The notes below the pieces were generated by a model. It was not told the DNA's origin, did not search any database, and saw only the letters and a list, made by a program, of their open reading frames with translations. A DNA stretch of 64,000 bases from Tricholomella constricta (taxonomy: Eukaryota > Basidiomycota > Agaricomycetes > Agaricales > Lyophyllaceae): assembly GCA_013368375.1 (NCBI GenBank), contig JAACJP010000008.1, positions 310,001 through 374,000 on the forward strand. Reading direction: 5' to 3'. Position numbers and translations under genes: made by a program. Positions 1 through 11,962 of the stretch are shown one piece after another. Each line of letters starts with the position of its first letter. The first letter of the stretch is position 1.

Positions 1-1246
1 ACCGGTGAGTGTAGCCTCAAGTTCAGAAAGGTACCTCCACGAGTTGCAAAGAAGATCAGCTGATCAGTGTTCTCGGCGACGCGTTTCCAAACACTGAACC
101 GAAGGCCACATTTCCAACCCTCAATCTTCTTTAGCTCATACAAGCCGATCGAGCAAATTGTATAAAGAGCACGAGACCAGGAAGCTCGTTTGTGAAAAAG
201 ACGGCTGCCCGACGCTGCGCAGATGGATGGGGAGGGGTCCAGCACGGATGCCCGTAAGCATGAAAAACCAGCTGCAGAATGATCGGGACGAAAGCATCTT
301 AATCCGAACGTAAGAATTAGGAACGATCCTCTCGATAGAAAAACGTTAATTTCCCCAAGAAAGAGACTGGCCTGGTTGAAAAAGAAAGGGAAACGAAGGG
401 AGACGGGGCTGACCAAGGTTGATCATCGGTGAGATGTATTTCAAGATATAGCTTACCTCCAGGATGTCCAGATGATGATCGTGCGACGCGATTGAGCTAT
501 ATTCAAGGAGATATGTACTGGTATATCACTCAGGCTGTTGATGACAAGCCTGACGGGATCGTGGCCGAGGGAGCCACACGTCGTTGACAGATAGCATCAA
601 GAAGTTCAGATCGCAAATTGCGCCGGCGAGCACAGGTTTTGTTTGTACTTTAAATTATGATTACAGACCTTTAGTGTAGTCGAGGTCAAGGACACCGTCG
701 CCAGACACACCAGAAGAGGAACCAGTGAAACGCAGCGAATTTATAAGGCACTGCCCTAGGACTCCTGGTACGGACTCGGAGCCGTAAAAGTGCGAAGGGC
801 CTTGCTTAGTCTCCAGAAGCAGCCTAAACAACAGATGACAGTTGATCTGTAAGTGTAACATGCATTGCATTCAACATCATTGGCACTGTCAATAGCCGGA
901 ACCCGGAGGTGTCTGGGGGGCAGCAGCACATCCGCGTGCGATACAATTAAAGTCATTTCCGCGCCATTCCGCTGAGAGGAAGGGGGAGATGAAGGATAAT
1001 GCGGGGCAGGGGCATCAAGAAGCAGCTGCGGGGAGAGATCTGTGAGTGGTTCACCAATAATTATAATGTGGGGTTGGGTTTGTAGAGCATGGCGACCACA
1101 TAAACACAAGACAACATGTAAAAGTCAATTCGATAGTGGACTATAAACCGGTTCTAAGGGACCTCCATCCTCCTCACTTATTTTTCTTTGCTTCTTCTTC
1201 CATGCGCCATTGATCTGAATTATATACCCTCTCTTCAACTTTCCTC
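1..1246. other. Window-start interval without a supported gene
   Basis: No reading frame here shows a recognisable domain or a coherent exon chain; the longest frames (about 70-117 codons on the minus strand, 661-1109) are low-similarity and antisense to likely 5' flank. The last 100 bp hold a TATA-like element (TATAAA from 1142) and a pyrimidine-rich stretch before the start codon at 1247, so this part probably includes the promoter and 5'UTR of the transcription factor gene. Confidence 0.5.
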
Positions 1247-4200
1247 ATGTTTGTTACGCCCTCTAGAGTCCGTTCCGACTCCTTCCACGCCCACCAGCCC
1301 CAGCCCTTTTATTCTGGCCCAGAATATACGCCCATCGCTAACGGAGCACCCGTCCTGTCGTCGAATAACCAATACCCAACTAACAGTCATCCTTATGGTG
1401 TCTCTTCTCTCAGCGGTGATGGTCCCGACTTGTTTTCCAGCCACCAATTAGGTGCAGAACGAAACCGAGCCGATCTTTCACCCTCCAGTTCAAACCTTCC
1501 TCGCTCGCATAGCCATGTACTACCCCGTGCTACCCATTATACCACATATGATGACCTAGCTCCAGCCGGCAACTACCCACCACGACGAGATCCAAGTCCT
1601 GTAATGATTGACACTTATAATCTAGGTGAGGATCAAACGTTGGAACGGGAGAGTACTCGGAATAAGCCTAGTTCCGAAAAGTCTGGGGATTCAAGCACAC
1701 CTCCGGCTCCTCTACCGAAACGAAAGGCCCGACGCGAAAAACCTCGTATCGAGTTGGCCCCAGACCAACCGCCCACAACCCAAGGAAAACCCCGCGCCAG
1801 GGTCTATGTTGCATGTGTGCAATGGTAGGTCATTTATATCTCAGTGTGTACATCTTTTTTAATTTTCAGGATCGACCAGCCGCGCTCGTAAGATTCGATG
1901 TGACGGGGCCAAACCAGTGTGCCACAACTGCTCCAAGCGTGCTGCTGGTAACAACGAGTGCAACTACGATCCTATTCCCAAACGTCGTGGCCCGGACAAA
2001 ACTCCGGGTGCGCGTCAACGCCCCGCGAAGGACTCGAGTGAGAACGCCGATGGGGGGCCTGTCCGTCGCCGCCGCCGCCGGGATACCACGTCTCGCAGCA
2101 CAACTACGCCTGAGCAACAGCCAGAGTCTCAGGCCCGCCACCGCAGTAGGAGTGATTCTAGATCTATCGTCGCCCCATCGTCAATATCGCTTCCTTCGCC
2201 GGTTCAGAGCGATATTCTGGCCTCCCCAGTCGACTTTGCCCCCCTTCCCAATGTTATCAGTACGCCTGAGACATGCTATGAGGAGAGGATCCATAATCCG
2301 TTTCATTCCAGGGATATCACGGATGGCAATCTACTTGACAAGGCCCCTCTTAATGTATTCGACGATGCATTTGATCTATCCACTGTTATTCCCATGGTCC
2401 ACTTTTCTCAATCCCGTGTTACTGGACGCGCCTACATCACCCAACTGGATGACAGCGGCAACGAAGATGACGAGTTGTCCGACGTGTCCTGCGAGCCCTC
2501 ACTCAACTTCAGTCGCAAAATCTGGTGGGATTCTCTTTTATCATTGTACATATCACCCACCTCCAGCCGCCAACACCTCACCGTCGCGCAACGCGAATCT
2601 GCGGCGCAGGCCATCACCTCCGACATACGATTCCTATTCAATACCTCGAACTATTGGTTCTCATTCTTCCATATACCAAGCTTCTTTGGAAATTATTACG
2701 ACCCCAGGAAGAGGGAGAGAATCCAACCAAGTCTGGTTCTCGCTTTGCTGGCCATGGCGACGTTCTGGCAGAGCTCTGAAGTTGGTTTTGGCCGCCTTGG
2801 TAGGGAGCGTGCACTGCGTTTCAGGGACGAGGCGCAAAGTGCGCTGGATGCTAGTTTCAATGCCGGGTGGATTGACGAAACCCTCGCCCAGGCTGCCTGG
2901 GTACGTTTTGATGTATATATTCGGATTTGACGCGCTGTCTTAATAACCTCATCATTCCTCACAGCTTCTAGCCCTGTTTGAGGTCTGCTCACACCCGCTC
3001 CACTCCTCAGAACGCTCCAACTCGTCTATGGTCATGCTCGACTCCATTATTCGTAGTCTCTCCCTTACCTTCGTCGACGCAGGCGACCCTAAGGCCTCCA
3101 CATTTTCCCCGGGTACAGTACCGGCCGTCCTCCAGCGTCCCCGGGACAGTGACTGGTTCCCTGATCAGGAGCTCGACTTCAATCCGCATCGCCCCTCAGC
3201 CAATGGAAAGTCATCTCTCCATAACCTCAGCTCTGTGCGCGAAGGCCCTGGCGAGGTGGGCTGTTCCTGTCGATCGATGACTCTTTCTGCACATTGGCCA
3301 GAGTGTAATGAGCATACACCGCTGTGGACATCAACACCGGCATGGAATAGTTCGTGGGGTGAAGCGGAAATCAGAAAGGAGTCGTGTCGTCGCTTGTGTT
3401 GGAGCTCCATGATTCTCGCCGCCGGACATGCATCATACACGACTGCGCACAGGTCTGACGCCCTCAACTTATTCATTTCTGACCCATCCAATGTAAGTCT
3501 CTGCTTGAACGTCTTATCATGCTAATTTCTGACTTTCATATCGCAGTATGCCATCTTATTTTCTGGGGAATCAATTGCGTATTCCCCTGCTCTGTCTTCT
3601 CACCATTCTTCGAAGGATACCATATGGGCACTGTATGACCGCTCGTTTTTGCTGTGGCACGGATGTATACGGATGCGCGGCGACACCCGGGCGACGGACG
3701 ACTCAAAGGCGCAGTTTGCAGTGCAGACGTGGTTGGAGGCCGATGCACTCGAGGCTGCGCTGAACAAACACACCTGCAGGATTGAACGTCAGTTCATTTT
3801 TCAAGCGAGAGAATACATCTTCAAGTGCGATCATATGTTCTGGCCAACGTAAGTTCATGTAGCTGATGGCGTTCTGTAGTACAAGGATGTGCATTTCGTA
3901 CGAGTTCCAGCGGTATATTCCCCTCGTCACCGCGTCAGTCACCCGTTTCTATCTGCTTTACGTGTATCTAAGACTTTTTTCGACAGCAATGTTAGTGGAT
4001 TGTTCCATCGAAACAAAGCGGAGGAGTGGTGTAAGAAGGTTTCCTCCGCCGATAACGAATGTTTGACGGACGTTTCGTATCTTTCAGTGACCCATCAAGC
4101 GACCGTCGCGGAACGGTTTATGATTGGCCTACATACAATCACCGGAAACTCGAATAATCTATTGGCTCGACGGCCGTTCTTCGTTTTCTGGTTCATGAGC

Positions 4201-4603
4201 CAAATATCTCGGTGGGTGATACGTCATCTCTCAAGCTGCCACGTCTAATGCAGGTCGTTGACAGTGCCCTGTCGTTGTGGGAGTGTGACAACACGCTAAC
4301 CGTCGCAATGGACGTGTGTAAAGCCTTGCTGCCCGCTCTTGACTAGTGTGTCTGCCATTATTGTCCGACCTTAGACTAAGGGATACTCATTCCTTTGCTT
4401 TAGTTTGACTGCTTTGTGGCCCTGCCCTGGTGAACTGTTTGTCAAGGTCTTTCTTTCGATGTCGCTAATACTCGGATCTAGAACAACGCTACCGGTACGA
4501 CAGTCTCCGCGAGCGGTTGGCGAATGCGTGTTACGTTGCCGGAGTGAATCCGCCTCCGCCTCCAAATCTCACTCTCCCCCTCCCTCCCCCGGTATCGGTT
4601 TAA
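1247..4603 (+). CDS. Zn2Cys6 fungal-type transcription factor
   Basis: Nuclear sequence-specific transcription factor. I rebuilt nine exons: 1247-1824, 1880-2900, 2965-3492, 3547-3824, 3880-3933, 3987-4211, 4265-4345, 4404-4429, 4482-4603; all splice phases fit. The binuclear zinc cluster is split by the first intron: ACVQC-RARKIRC, then PVCHNC and finally NNEC, giving C-x2-C-x6-C-x6-C-x2-C-x9-C at about residue 190, followed by the basic linker IPKRRGPDK. A long Ser/Pro-rich N-terminus precedes it. The rest is a fungal-specific middle homology region, with motifs such as TRMCISYEFQRYIP, LLARRPFFVFWFM, LWECDNTL and a proline-rich C-terminus (NPPPPPNLTLPLPPPVSV). The family is seen in many Agaricomycetes; the target genes cannot be read from sequence. 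Exon 8 is only 26 nt. An alternative splice of exon 4 (donor at 3849) would give a 31-bp intron and was rejected. Confidence 0.88.
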
Positions 4604-4820
4604 AGGCTTTGTGCCGAAAACTGTAGTTTTTGTACATGAAATGTCCTGTATTTTTAGTATGAGCACAAAGTGTTGTTGCACACGTAGGACAAGGACAAAC
4701 GGCCGAACGGTCCATGTCGATGATCATGACTACCATAACGGGAAGTCTAATTAGAGACAACGTCTACAAACTTGACTCTTGCCCTCAAACCACCACCACC
4801 TCACATTTTTCCTGTACAGG

Positions 4821-6805
4821 ATGAGCGAACCAGAAGCCGTTCAGACGTCCACCCCTCTTATTGATACATCCATAAATGCCCCTGCGTCGCGTGATTCCTT
4901 TTCTGGCAGCTCTCTCAAGCGAAGGGCCTCGTCGTCCTTTGAGGGACTCGAGGAGGATGCTGGTCGGAAGAGAATGAAAGAAGAGAAGGACTCTACTGAG
5001 GAGGACCTCGGGGTAACTGATGTCACACCTACGGTCCTCAATGCTAGCCTCGCGGATGACTTGGCACAGGACCTTCAGTGCGGATGCTGCTCCGAGCTCG
5101 TCTACAGGCCTGTAATCGTGAATCCCTGCCAACATTTCTTCTGCGGAAGGTAGTGTATCTTGTTAGCATGCTTGATATAGCCCAGTGCTCATGGATTCTT
5201 TCGTAGTTGCTGCGTACTTTGGATTCGTGTGAGTGTCTTGCCACACGTTATCCAACTATATCAGTGGCATCCTCTTCTCGAGAGTCACTGAAATGTCTGA
5301 TTCTTAGTATTTTGAATCCGATAACTTTCTATGTTATTCTCCTACAAACCAATATGCTGATTCCTCATCGGTCAGAATGGCGGAACGAACTGCCCAGCGT
5401 GCCGAGGCCTCTCTACAATTGTCACCCCATTCCGTGCGCTTCAGTCAGTGATCGATACTCTCTTACGTGCCGCCCCGCACAAGGCTCGTACAGAACGAGA
5501 GCGCCAACAAGCCGACGAGATCTACAGATTAGGCCACTCTATGCGGGTCCGTAGACGCGTCTCACAGATCTCACTTAATATTTGACTCACACTTGTGTAG
5601 ATACCTCCGCCACGAGAGCCGTCGCCGGAAGCGAATGTAGATCCACCCTCTGATTTTGTTCGCCCATGCCCGCACTGCGTGGCTGGCAACCCGTACGGTT
5701 GGAGATGTCCCCAGCCGATCCCAGATCCAACTACGGATTTGGATCGTGCTTGGCATCTAGAAGACGGTATTCCACCCGGCCATGCTCATTGCGGCAACTG
5801 GTATTTTATTTTTTCTTGTTCCAAATGTGACAAGCTCTCACTGTATGACGTATAAGTGAGAATTTGCTGGCGACGCATGCGCCGACAACGACGAAGTGCG
5901 ATCTCTGCCAGGTGTTTTTCTGTGGAATTGGCGTACAGGGTCGTTGCCTCGCTGCTCCCCTTCTCTCCCAGCATCCCCATGCGCTGTCGGACATCAGCGA
6001 TCTCATCCAATCCTCTGACGTGTACGAATGCTTTGACAGCAATAATGTCGAGGCGGAGATAATGTTCGATTACCTCACTACCCAGAGGCTGACTCCACGA
6101 CACATTTATCGTGAGGTATGCTGTCACAAACCTTCCTCCTGACAATATCTCTAAGCGAACATTAGATCGTGACTCATATTCAGTCGCAACCCAGAGGATT
6201 CAAGCCTCTGATGGAGCTGGAACTATTTTCCGAGATTCACGGCGTTACACCTGGTACAGACCCGGATCCGGAGGCACCCCGTAGCAGTATATGCAGACAG
6301 TGTGCAGCAGAGGTCTTCCTTTGGGGTCTCAGAGAATGGTGGATTCGGGAGCGCCAGAAAGGCTTTCTAGAGGAGCATATCATGAACAAAAAGAATTGTC
6401 CGGACGGAAGAGCCTGTGATCTACAGTTGGACCTTGGTAAATCATTTTGCTACTTGTGACGCAGCTTCCAAGTTAACGATTTTTTCATGCAGCGCATGCA
6501 AGGGAATGTGAGTGAACTCTTTCGAAGTTGCGGCTAGAACTGACAAGCGGTATTCAGTCAATCACATTTTTGCAGCACCAGAACCAACTGCACCTGCGCC
6601 AGTATCAGGACTAACGCCGATACCGGCACCAGAACAATCAGCACTCCAGGCGACCACTCCAGTCTTGGAAGTGCAAGCGAATCCTGCGGAGGTTCGGGAG
6701 CCTCTCCCAGTTCCAGATCCTCAATCTCCAACACCACCAGCATTATGGACGCTGTTCGCCCGGGAGGCCGCAAATCATTCTCAATCCGTCACCGACCTGG
6801 CATAA
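4821..6805 (+). CDS. CHFR-like RING E3 ubiquitin ligase without FHA domain
   Basis: Probable E3 ubiquitin ligase. Eight exons fit in phase: 4821-5149, 5207-5228, 5376-5546, 5601-5800, 5857-6115, 6166-6436, 6493-6507, 6576-6805. A Ser/acidic N-terminus of about 90 residues is followed by a complete C3HC4 RING: CGCC, then CQHFFCGSC, then CPAC, spread over exons 1-3. Next comes a second cysteine-rich region (RPCPHCVAG, HCGNCENLL, KCDLCQVFFC, SSICRQCAAEVF, a WWIRERQKGF helix, then KNCPDGRAC), the arrangement seen in CHFR-type ligases. The tail is Pro/Ala/Glu-rich and looks disordered. Animal CHFR starts with an FHA domain; none is visible here and the first ATG is only about 90 codons before the RING. 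The family assignment rests on the order of RING and Cys-rich regions, so CHFR-like is more certain than orthology. It lies 217 bp downstream of the transcription factor on the same strand. Confidence 0.75.
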
Positions 6806-7355
6806 TTTACGATCAACGATAGACAAATGTCGATTTCTTTCTTTCTTTCCTCTTTAACGTCGCAAAGCTTAAATGTACACAATAATTGGCATCCAGATCC
6901 GGGACTATATCAGAGCTAATGGCTACGTGGGGTGTTTGTGAGAGGTACGCGCAAGCTTGGTGATTTACCCAAAATAAATATTCAATCGTGGATGTTGAGC
7001 CCGAAGAAAAGTTGTTCGAGGACAAAAGTCACTTCTGTGATTCGGCGTACATAGAATGAAGTTACTAGGTTACGGAGAAAGCTTGTAGAATGACTCCATT
7101 GCCAATTGAGTTAAGATAGCACGATGGCGCCCCAAAAACTTATGAAAAAAGACTTCGTACATGTACAAAAAATGGTTAGCAATAAAATAACAAGAGATGA
7201 ATGACATCCAAAGATACAAGAAAGAGTGAGTAGCAGTCAGTACATACAGTAGGCACTGGCCAGAGGGATAAATCCACAGAATTAAGATGAAGAAATTATT
7301 GTTCCGTTCCCGCTCCTAAGAAATCTCTCCGACTCTCTGCGCGCCTGCACTACAC
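6806..7355. other. Convergent 3' intergenic region
   Basis: This interval separates two genes that end towards each other (RING ligase + and Ral2-like gene -). It is AT-rich with several short poly-pyrimidine and AATAAA-like stretches (for example AAATAAATATTC near 6971 and AATAAAATAAC near 7180), consistent with 3'UTRs and polyadenylation. No gene is visible. Confidence 0.55.
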
Positions 7356-10300
7356 TTACCCCAGCGCCACCATCCCGCTAATGATCACCGGGTGCACACT
7401 GAGTCGATCCTGCAGCCGCTCCAAGCGGATGCGCTCCCGCCGCTGCTCAGGCGTCTCCCCTACCACCTTCTCCTTCTCTTTCTCCTTCGTCTTCACCTTC
7501 TTCTCCTTGAGCTTCTTCTCCTTGTCTTTATCCTTGTCCTTATCCTTCTTCTTCTTCTCCTTCTCCTTCAGAGGCCACCCCAGCCCCTCCTGCGTCTCGC
7601 TCTTCTTGCGGCGGAGCAAGCGCCCGAAAGAGGTCCCGCCTGCACTGCGTGGGGTCGTTGGCGAGCGCGAGAGCAAAGACGCCGCAGAGGAAGAAGGCCC
7701 GAGCGACTCGACGGGCGACATCACAGCAGGAGGGGCTGGGGCGGGGCGGGGGGCCTCCAGGGCCAGGTCCTGGGGATAAAGATGGGGATGGAGATGGGCC
7801 TGCGTGGTCTGCGCGGAGGTTTCCATCCACCGGACGTTGGAACGCTGCTGGGGCCACTGTTTTAGCGGCCGGTCGTATGCGAAGAGGCTTGAGGTGTGGA
7901 TGTCCATGTTGAAGGGATCCGGCTCCGGGTCCGCGACGTAGACGTCGTCGTTGGCGTATCGCTCGTCGATGATGGCGAGCTCGGAGGTGGAGGAGGGGGG
8001 AAGGTCTGTGGGTACGGTGAGAGGGGTGATGGGGGAGGTGTAGCGGCCGGTGGAGAGGGAGCTGTAGGATGCGGAGGAGGTAAGGGAGGGGGAGAGGGAC
8101 TGCATTGAGTCGGTGAAGATGCGTGGGGGTCGCGGGCGGTGGTAGGTCCCGGAAGAGGGGATGTGTCCGTCGTTTGAGGACTGGTAGTGATCCGAGTCCG
8201 AGTACGAAAGCGTCACCACGGAGGCCGACAGGGATGGCGCCATCGAGGGCGCAGATCCTGATTCGCGGTTCGACTTGGCATACATACTTTCGCTCCTGGA
8301 AATTATGATGGAGGAGGAGGAATAATGCTCAGACAATTCGTCAGAACGATCCTGGCTAACACGAGAGCTGCCAGCGTCGGTGAACTCGGACATGAAGTCC
8401 GCCAACACATTGATCTCGCTATCCGCGTGCACAGAAACCACGCTCTTGCGCCTTTGTGATTTCGTGCGCCTGACCACAGGAAGGGGTGTGATCTGGTCGT
8501 CCTCGCTGGCTTCGGTCTTTGGTTCCGGAACTTGGTTCTTCGAAGCCTCCAAATCCTGCGGTTCAGCGACGACATGCTGGTACTGCATACCAGAAGCAGA
8601 ATCCAACACCGCCTTTTCCTTTTCCTGCTCCGTGTGATCCAAATCAAGCCGCGCGTTGGGAACATCCTTCAAATCCACAAAGGCCCTGACCTCACCGATA
8701 CCAGGCATTGTTCGCGTACCTATCCGCCCCCCAAATCTCGTCAGCGCCTATAAATGGTCTAGAACCTGCTACGCAAGCCCGACTCACTATAACCCGAGAT
8801 CCCCCCGCCCATATCTCCTCCTCCCCCTCCTCCGATATTGCGCCACCGCGCGTCAGACGTACCGCGCGGGCGCGCGACGTACTGCGCGTCGTGGCCGGTA
8901 CCACCGCTACTAGGACCGCCCGTCGGGCCTCCTTTCCCGCCGCCACCACCGGGAGGCTTGCTGTGGTCCTTGTCGCCCCGGCTGCGGGAGGGGCGTTTTT
9001 GGGTGTATGACTAGAGGGGGAGGCATATTCAGATGTGGCGCCATGAGTGAGCGAGTGGGCTCACCATGACGGTCTTGAGGGCACTGTTAATATATAGACC
9101 AAAATGTCAATAAGGTTGGAGGCCGGAGACAGAAAGAAAAAAAGTTAGAGAGAGAAGCGGACGCACCGGATCTGAAGGCTGCGGCAGCTGCACAGCGTAG
9201 CGACCTCGTACACGCCCACAGACGTCGAATTCGATAGCGCACGGTGCATCGCATGTTTCACTAGTGACTCGAGGTGGTCCAGCCCGTAATTTGTCGCGAG
9301 TACCAACAATTGACTCAGCACGGCCGGCGCATGCTGCAGCGGCGTCACCAGTGCCGTTGTATAAAAGTACTGGAGCAGCGCGAGCACAATGGGAAATGGC
9401 TCCGCAAGGTCAAACGCGCGGGCTGTGAGGCGCGGGTCGAGGCGCGGGTCTTCGCTAGATGCGTTGCCGGGGAGCTCGGGGAGAGCAATGTTCATGGCAG
9501 AGTCAGGGAGTTTCTCCAACGCGTCCTTGATATTCTGCGCGAACTTCTTGCGCTGCTCGAGGAACCATGGCCAGCGGTCGTCAAGGACGCGGCGGGAGCA
9601 GGGGATGCGGCGGCCGTCCTCGCAGACGATCTCAAAGTCGGCGACGACGTTCTCCTCGAAAGCGGCGAGGCCGAGCTCCTGCATGGTAATGTCGAGGCGT
9701 AGCGGGGGCGGTTGGTAGATGCCAAAGGCCTCGAGGTCGACGACGGCGACGTGGTCCCAGGAGAGGAGGCGGCGGTTGTAATCCTCAACGAGGTTCCCGC
9801 TGCGGTTACCGAAGATGATGAATTTGTTAGCCTCGGCCCAGAGACTGCCGCGGAACCAGGAGCCGCTCTCGACGGCCTTTCCGGGATCGATGCGGGACCA
9901 GGTCATTGTGAGGAGGTCGAGCACCCAGATGGAGAAGGATTGGTAGGAGTGGGCAAGGTAGGTGCCGGCGATGATGAGGTGTGTGCCGAGGATGGCGCCG
10001 GTGGGGAAGCGGAGACCGGGAGGGAAAGTGGTACCGGCCATAGCGGATGATTTATCCTGAATGGTAAAGTCGGTGTCGGGGAGAGGGGAAAAGACCTCGA
10101 GCTCGCGCTTGACGTCGGTAAACTATGAGAAAAGTCAGTAAACGCGTGATGAAGTGGGCGTCATTCAAGACACGTACGTTGTAGTTGCTGTAAAGAAAGA
10201 TGTCGCTCGGATGATCTTCGCTCGGAGGCGCGGAATATGGCAAATGAATGAGGGATTCGGTGGGCGTAAATTCAGTCGCAGGTGTGGAACTGTCGGGCCC

Positions 10301-11124
10301 AAAGCGCTGGCCGGGGGGGCCCAAGGTGGATGCAGAGTAAGAGTTGCGCATCTCCTCCTGTGGGAGGCGCACGGCGATGTTGGAGGACACGGCAACGCTG
10401 CGATATGTGCCGCAATGGCGGGGATAATCGCGGCGCTGGACCCATGTGTTCGCGACGAGGTCGTACACACAGACATCGTCGAGCCAAGTGTTGTTGAAGT
10501 CCTGACCGCCGATGATAAAAAGGCGGTCTGCAGTGACGGAGGAGAGATGTGCGTAACGGGCGCGGGGGAGCAGGGATTCTGGAACGGGGACGGGTGGCTG
10601 CGTGGCGGGCAGCCAGTGACGGGAGGTGATGTCGAAGAAGCGCACGTCGTTGAGGACACACAGCTCGTCTGGGTTGATGGAGTCGGGCTGGTTGCTCATG
10701 CCGCCGAAGATGATGAGCTTGTTGTTCCCTCGAGTGGGATGAGCAGAGACCGAGGTGAAGGAGGAAAAAACTCACAGGTATCTGCGCTGTGAAAGTATCG
10801 GGGGCGGGGAAGGTCGTCGTCTGGAGACACGGCTATCTTTTCCCAGACGAACGACTCGAGGTCGAACATGTATAGATCCGAGACCATTTTGCGCTCGGTG
10901 ACGAGACGACCGCCCTGAGAGCGTTAGGTGCAGACGCGAAGAGAAGGAGAAGGTTACATACGAAAAGGAACATTTTTGACCCCACGACGGTGGTGGACGC
11001 ACCCTGTGGATTTTAAATGGCTGGACAAGTAATAAAATAGGATTTAACATACAACGAGCTTGGCTGGAACATCGCCGGTAGTCTTTCGGCAAAAAGTGGT
11101 CAAGTCGTAGATGGAGTGCAGCAT
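7356..11124 (-). CDS. ral2: Kelch-BTB Ras regulator, Ral2-like, with long disordered tail
   Basis: Eight exons join in phase to 1121 residues: 11124-11053, 11003-10962, 10914-10776, 10728-10178, 10122-9167, 9083-9065, 9010-8788, 8719-7356. The first part carries kelch repeats (SKMFLFGGRLV, NNKLIIFGGMSNQPDS, DRLFIIGGQDFNN, HLIIAGTYLAHSYQSF), about residues 25-400. A BTB-type segment follows at about 426-575 (NVVADFEIVCEDGRRIPCSR to the FYTTALVTPLQHAP helices). Then come a Gly-rich stretch and a 450-residue Ser/Lys-rich tail ending in RLSVHPVIISGMVALG. Kelch plus BTB is the architecture of fission yeast Ral2, needed for Ras1 activation, and of animal LZTR1. Read without the intron at 8787-8720, the tail could look like a separate gene; the splice GGTTATA/gtgagt...gatag/GTACG keeps the frame open, so I treat it as one gene. 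Exon 6 is 19 nt. Its start lies only 86 bp from the PDX3 start on the other strand. Confidence 0.75.
7460..7575 (-). repeat. Low-complexity Lys/Glu/Asp coding tract
   Basis: A pyrimidine-rich tract on the + strand encodes, on the minus strand, a run of alternating lysine with acidic residues (KEKEKKKKDKDKDK and KVKTKEKEKEK) in the tail of the Ral2-like protein. Simple (CTT/CTC)n-like composition makes it prone to length change. It may form a charged single helix or act as a membrane- or nucleic-acid-binding patch; that is inference. Confidence 0.75.
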
Positions 11125-11158
11125 GTGGGAGAGTGGACAGGAATTGATTGATATTTTG

Positions 11159-11164
11159 TATAAA
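11159..11164 (+). promoter_or_regulatory. TATA box of PDX3
   Basis: TATAAA 47 bp before the ATG at 11211. The same spacing (about 40-50 bp TATA to ATG) is seen before the DUF1996 gene and the P450 in this window. It supports 11211, not 11166, as the main start codon and places the core promoter inside the 86-bp gap to the divergent Ral2-like gene. Confidence 0.5.
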
Positions 11165-11210
11165 CATGCTTTGGCATCACCGCCTTCGTGCCTTCCGCCG
11201 ATCCTTCACC

Positions 11211-11933
11211 ATGGATCTCGAAATTCACCCCGACCAGCTCAAAGTCCTCCCCCACCACCAATACGTCACTGCCGAGGGCCTCTCCCCGTCCAATGTCGCC
11301 CCTTCCCCCATCGATCAGTTCCGCATCTGGTTCAAGCAGGCCGTCGAGGGCGGCGTCGTCCAGGAGCCCGAGGCCATGTCCCTGAGCACTGCAACCCCTG
11401 CTGGCATCCCCTCCGCTCGCATGGTCCTTTTCAAGGAGCTCGACCCCCGCGGCTTCGTGTTTTTTACCAACTACACCTCCCGCAAGTCCAGCGAGCTCCT
11501 CGCCAACCCCCATGCCGCCCTTGTCTTTTACTGGCGCGAGATCCACCGGTCCGTCCGCGTCGTCGGCACGGTCGAGAAAATCAAGCAGGAGGAGAGCGAG
11601 GAGTACTTCCAGAGCCGACCCCGCGGCAGCCAGGTCGGCGCATGGGCGAGCAAGCAGAGCACCGTAGTGGGCGAAAGCGAGGTCCATGCCCGCTTGCATC
11701 GGCTAGAGAACAAGTTTAGTGAGGAAGTTCCCCTACCCGAGTTTTGGGGCGGGTGGCGGGTTGTACCCATGTGAGTGGTGCGCGGTGTCTTGTACTTAGA
11801 CTGACATTCTCCCAGTGAGGTCGAGTTTTGGATAGGAAAACCCTCGCGATTGCACGATCGCGTCCGATACCTGCGTGTAGAGAATTCCCCAGACGACCAC
11901 CCGGAATGGAAGATTGAGCGACTCGCTCCATAG
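11211..11933 (+). CDS. PDX3: Pyridoxamine 5'-phosphate oxidase
   Basis: FMN-dependent oxidase of the vitamin B6 salvage pathway that converts pyridoxine or pyridoxamine 5'-phosphate to pyridoxal 5'-phosphate. Two exons: 11211-11770 and 11816-11933, joined inside the codon for Ile of VVPIEVEFW. Family landmarks are the N-terminal [15 protein letters not shown], the FMN/substrate stretch [19 protein letters not shown] and [35 protein letters not shown], and the C-terminal signature PEFWGGWRV with [10 protein letters not shown] and WKIERLAP. The length (about 225 residues) matches the family. The start at 11211 has a good context (CACCATGG) and a TATA box 47 bp upstream. An in-frame ATG at 11166 would add 15 residues (MLWHHRLRAFRRSFT), basic and hydrophobic like a mitochondrial presequence. 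The stop lies 29 bp from the stop of the convergent aldolase gene. Confidence 0.93.
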
Positions 11934-11962
11934 GTAAAATTGTACAATTGTTTAGAATACAT

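Noticed and set aside
3849..3879. 31-bp intron in the transcription factor gene
   Set aside because: Too short for this genome; the donor at 3825 gives a 55-bp intron and restores the EYIFNTRMCISYEF motif.
8706..8719. A separate gene starting at ATG 8708 for the 450-residue minus-strand ORF
   Set aside because: The frame is continuous with the kelch-BTB exons through a canonical intron (donor GTGAGT, acceptor GATAG), and no promoter room exists between the two parts.
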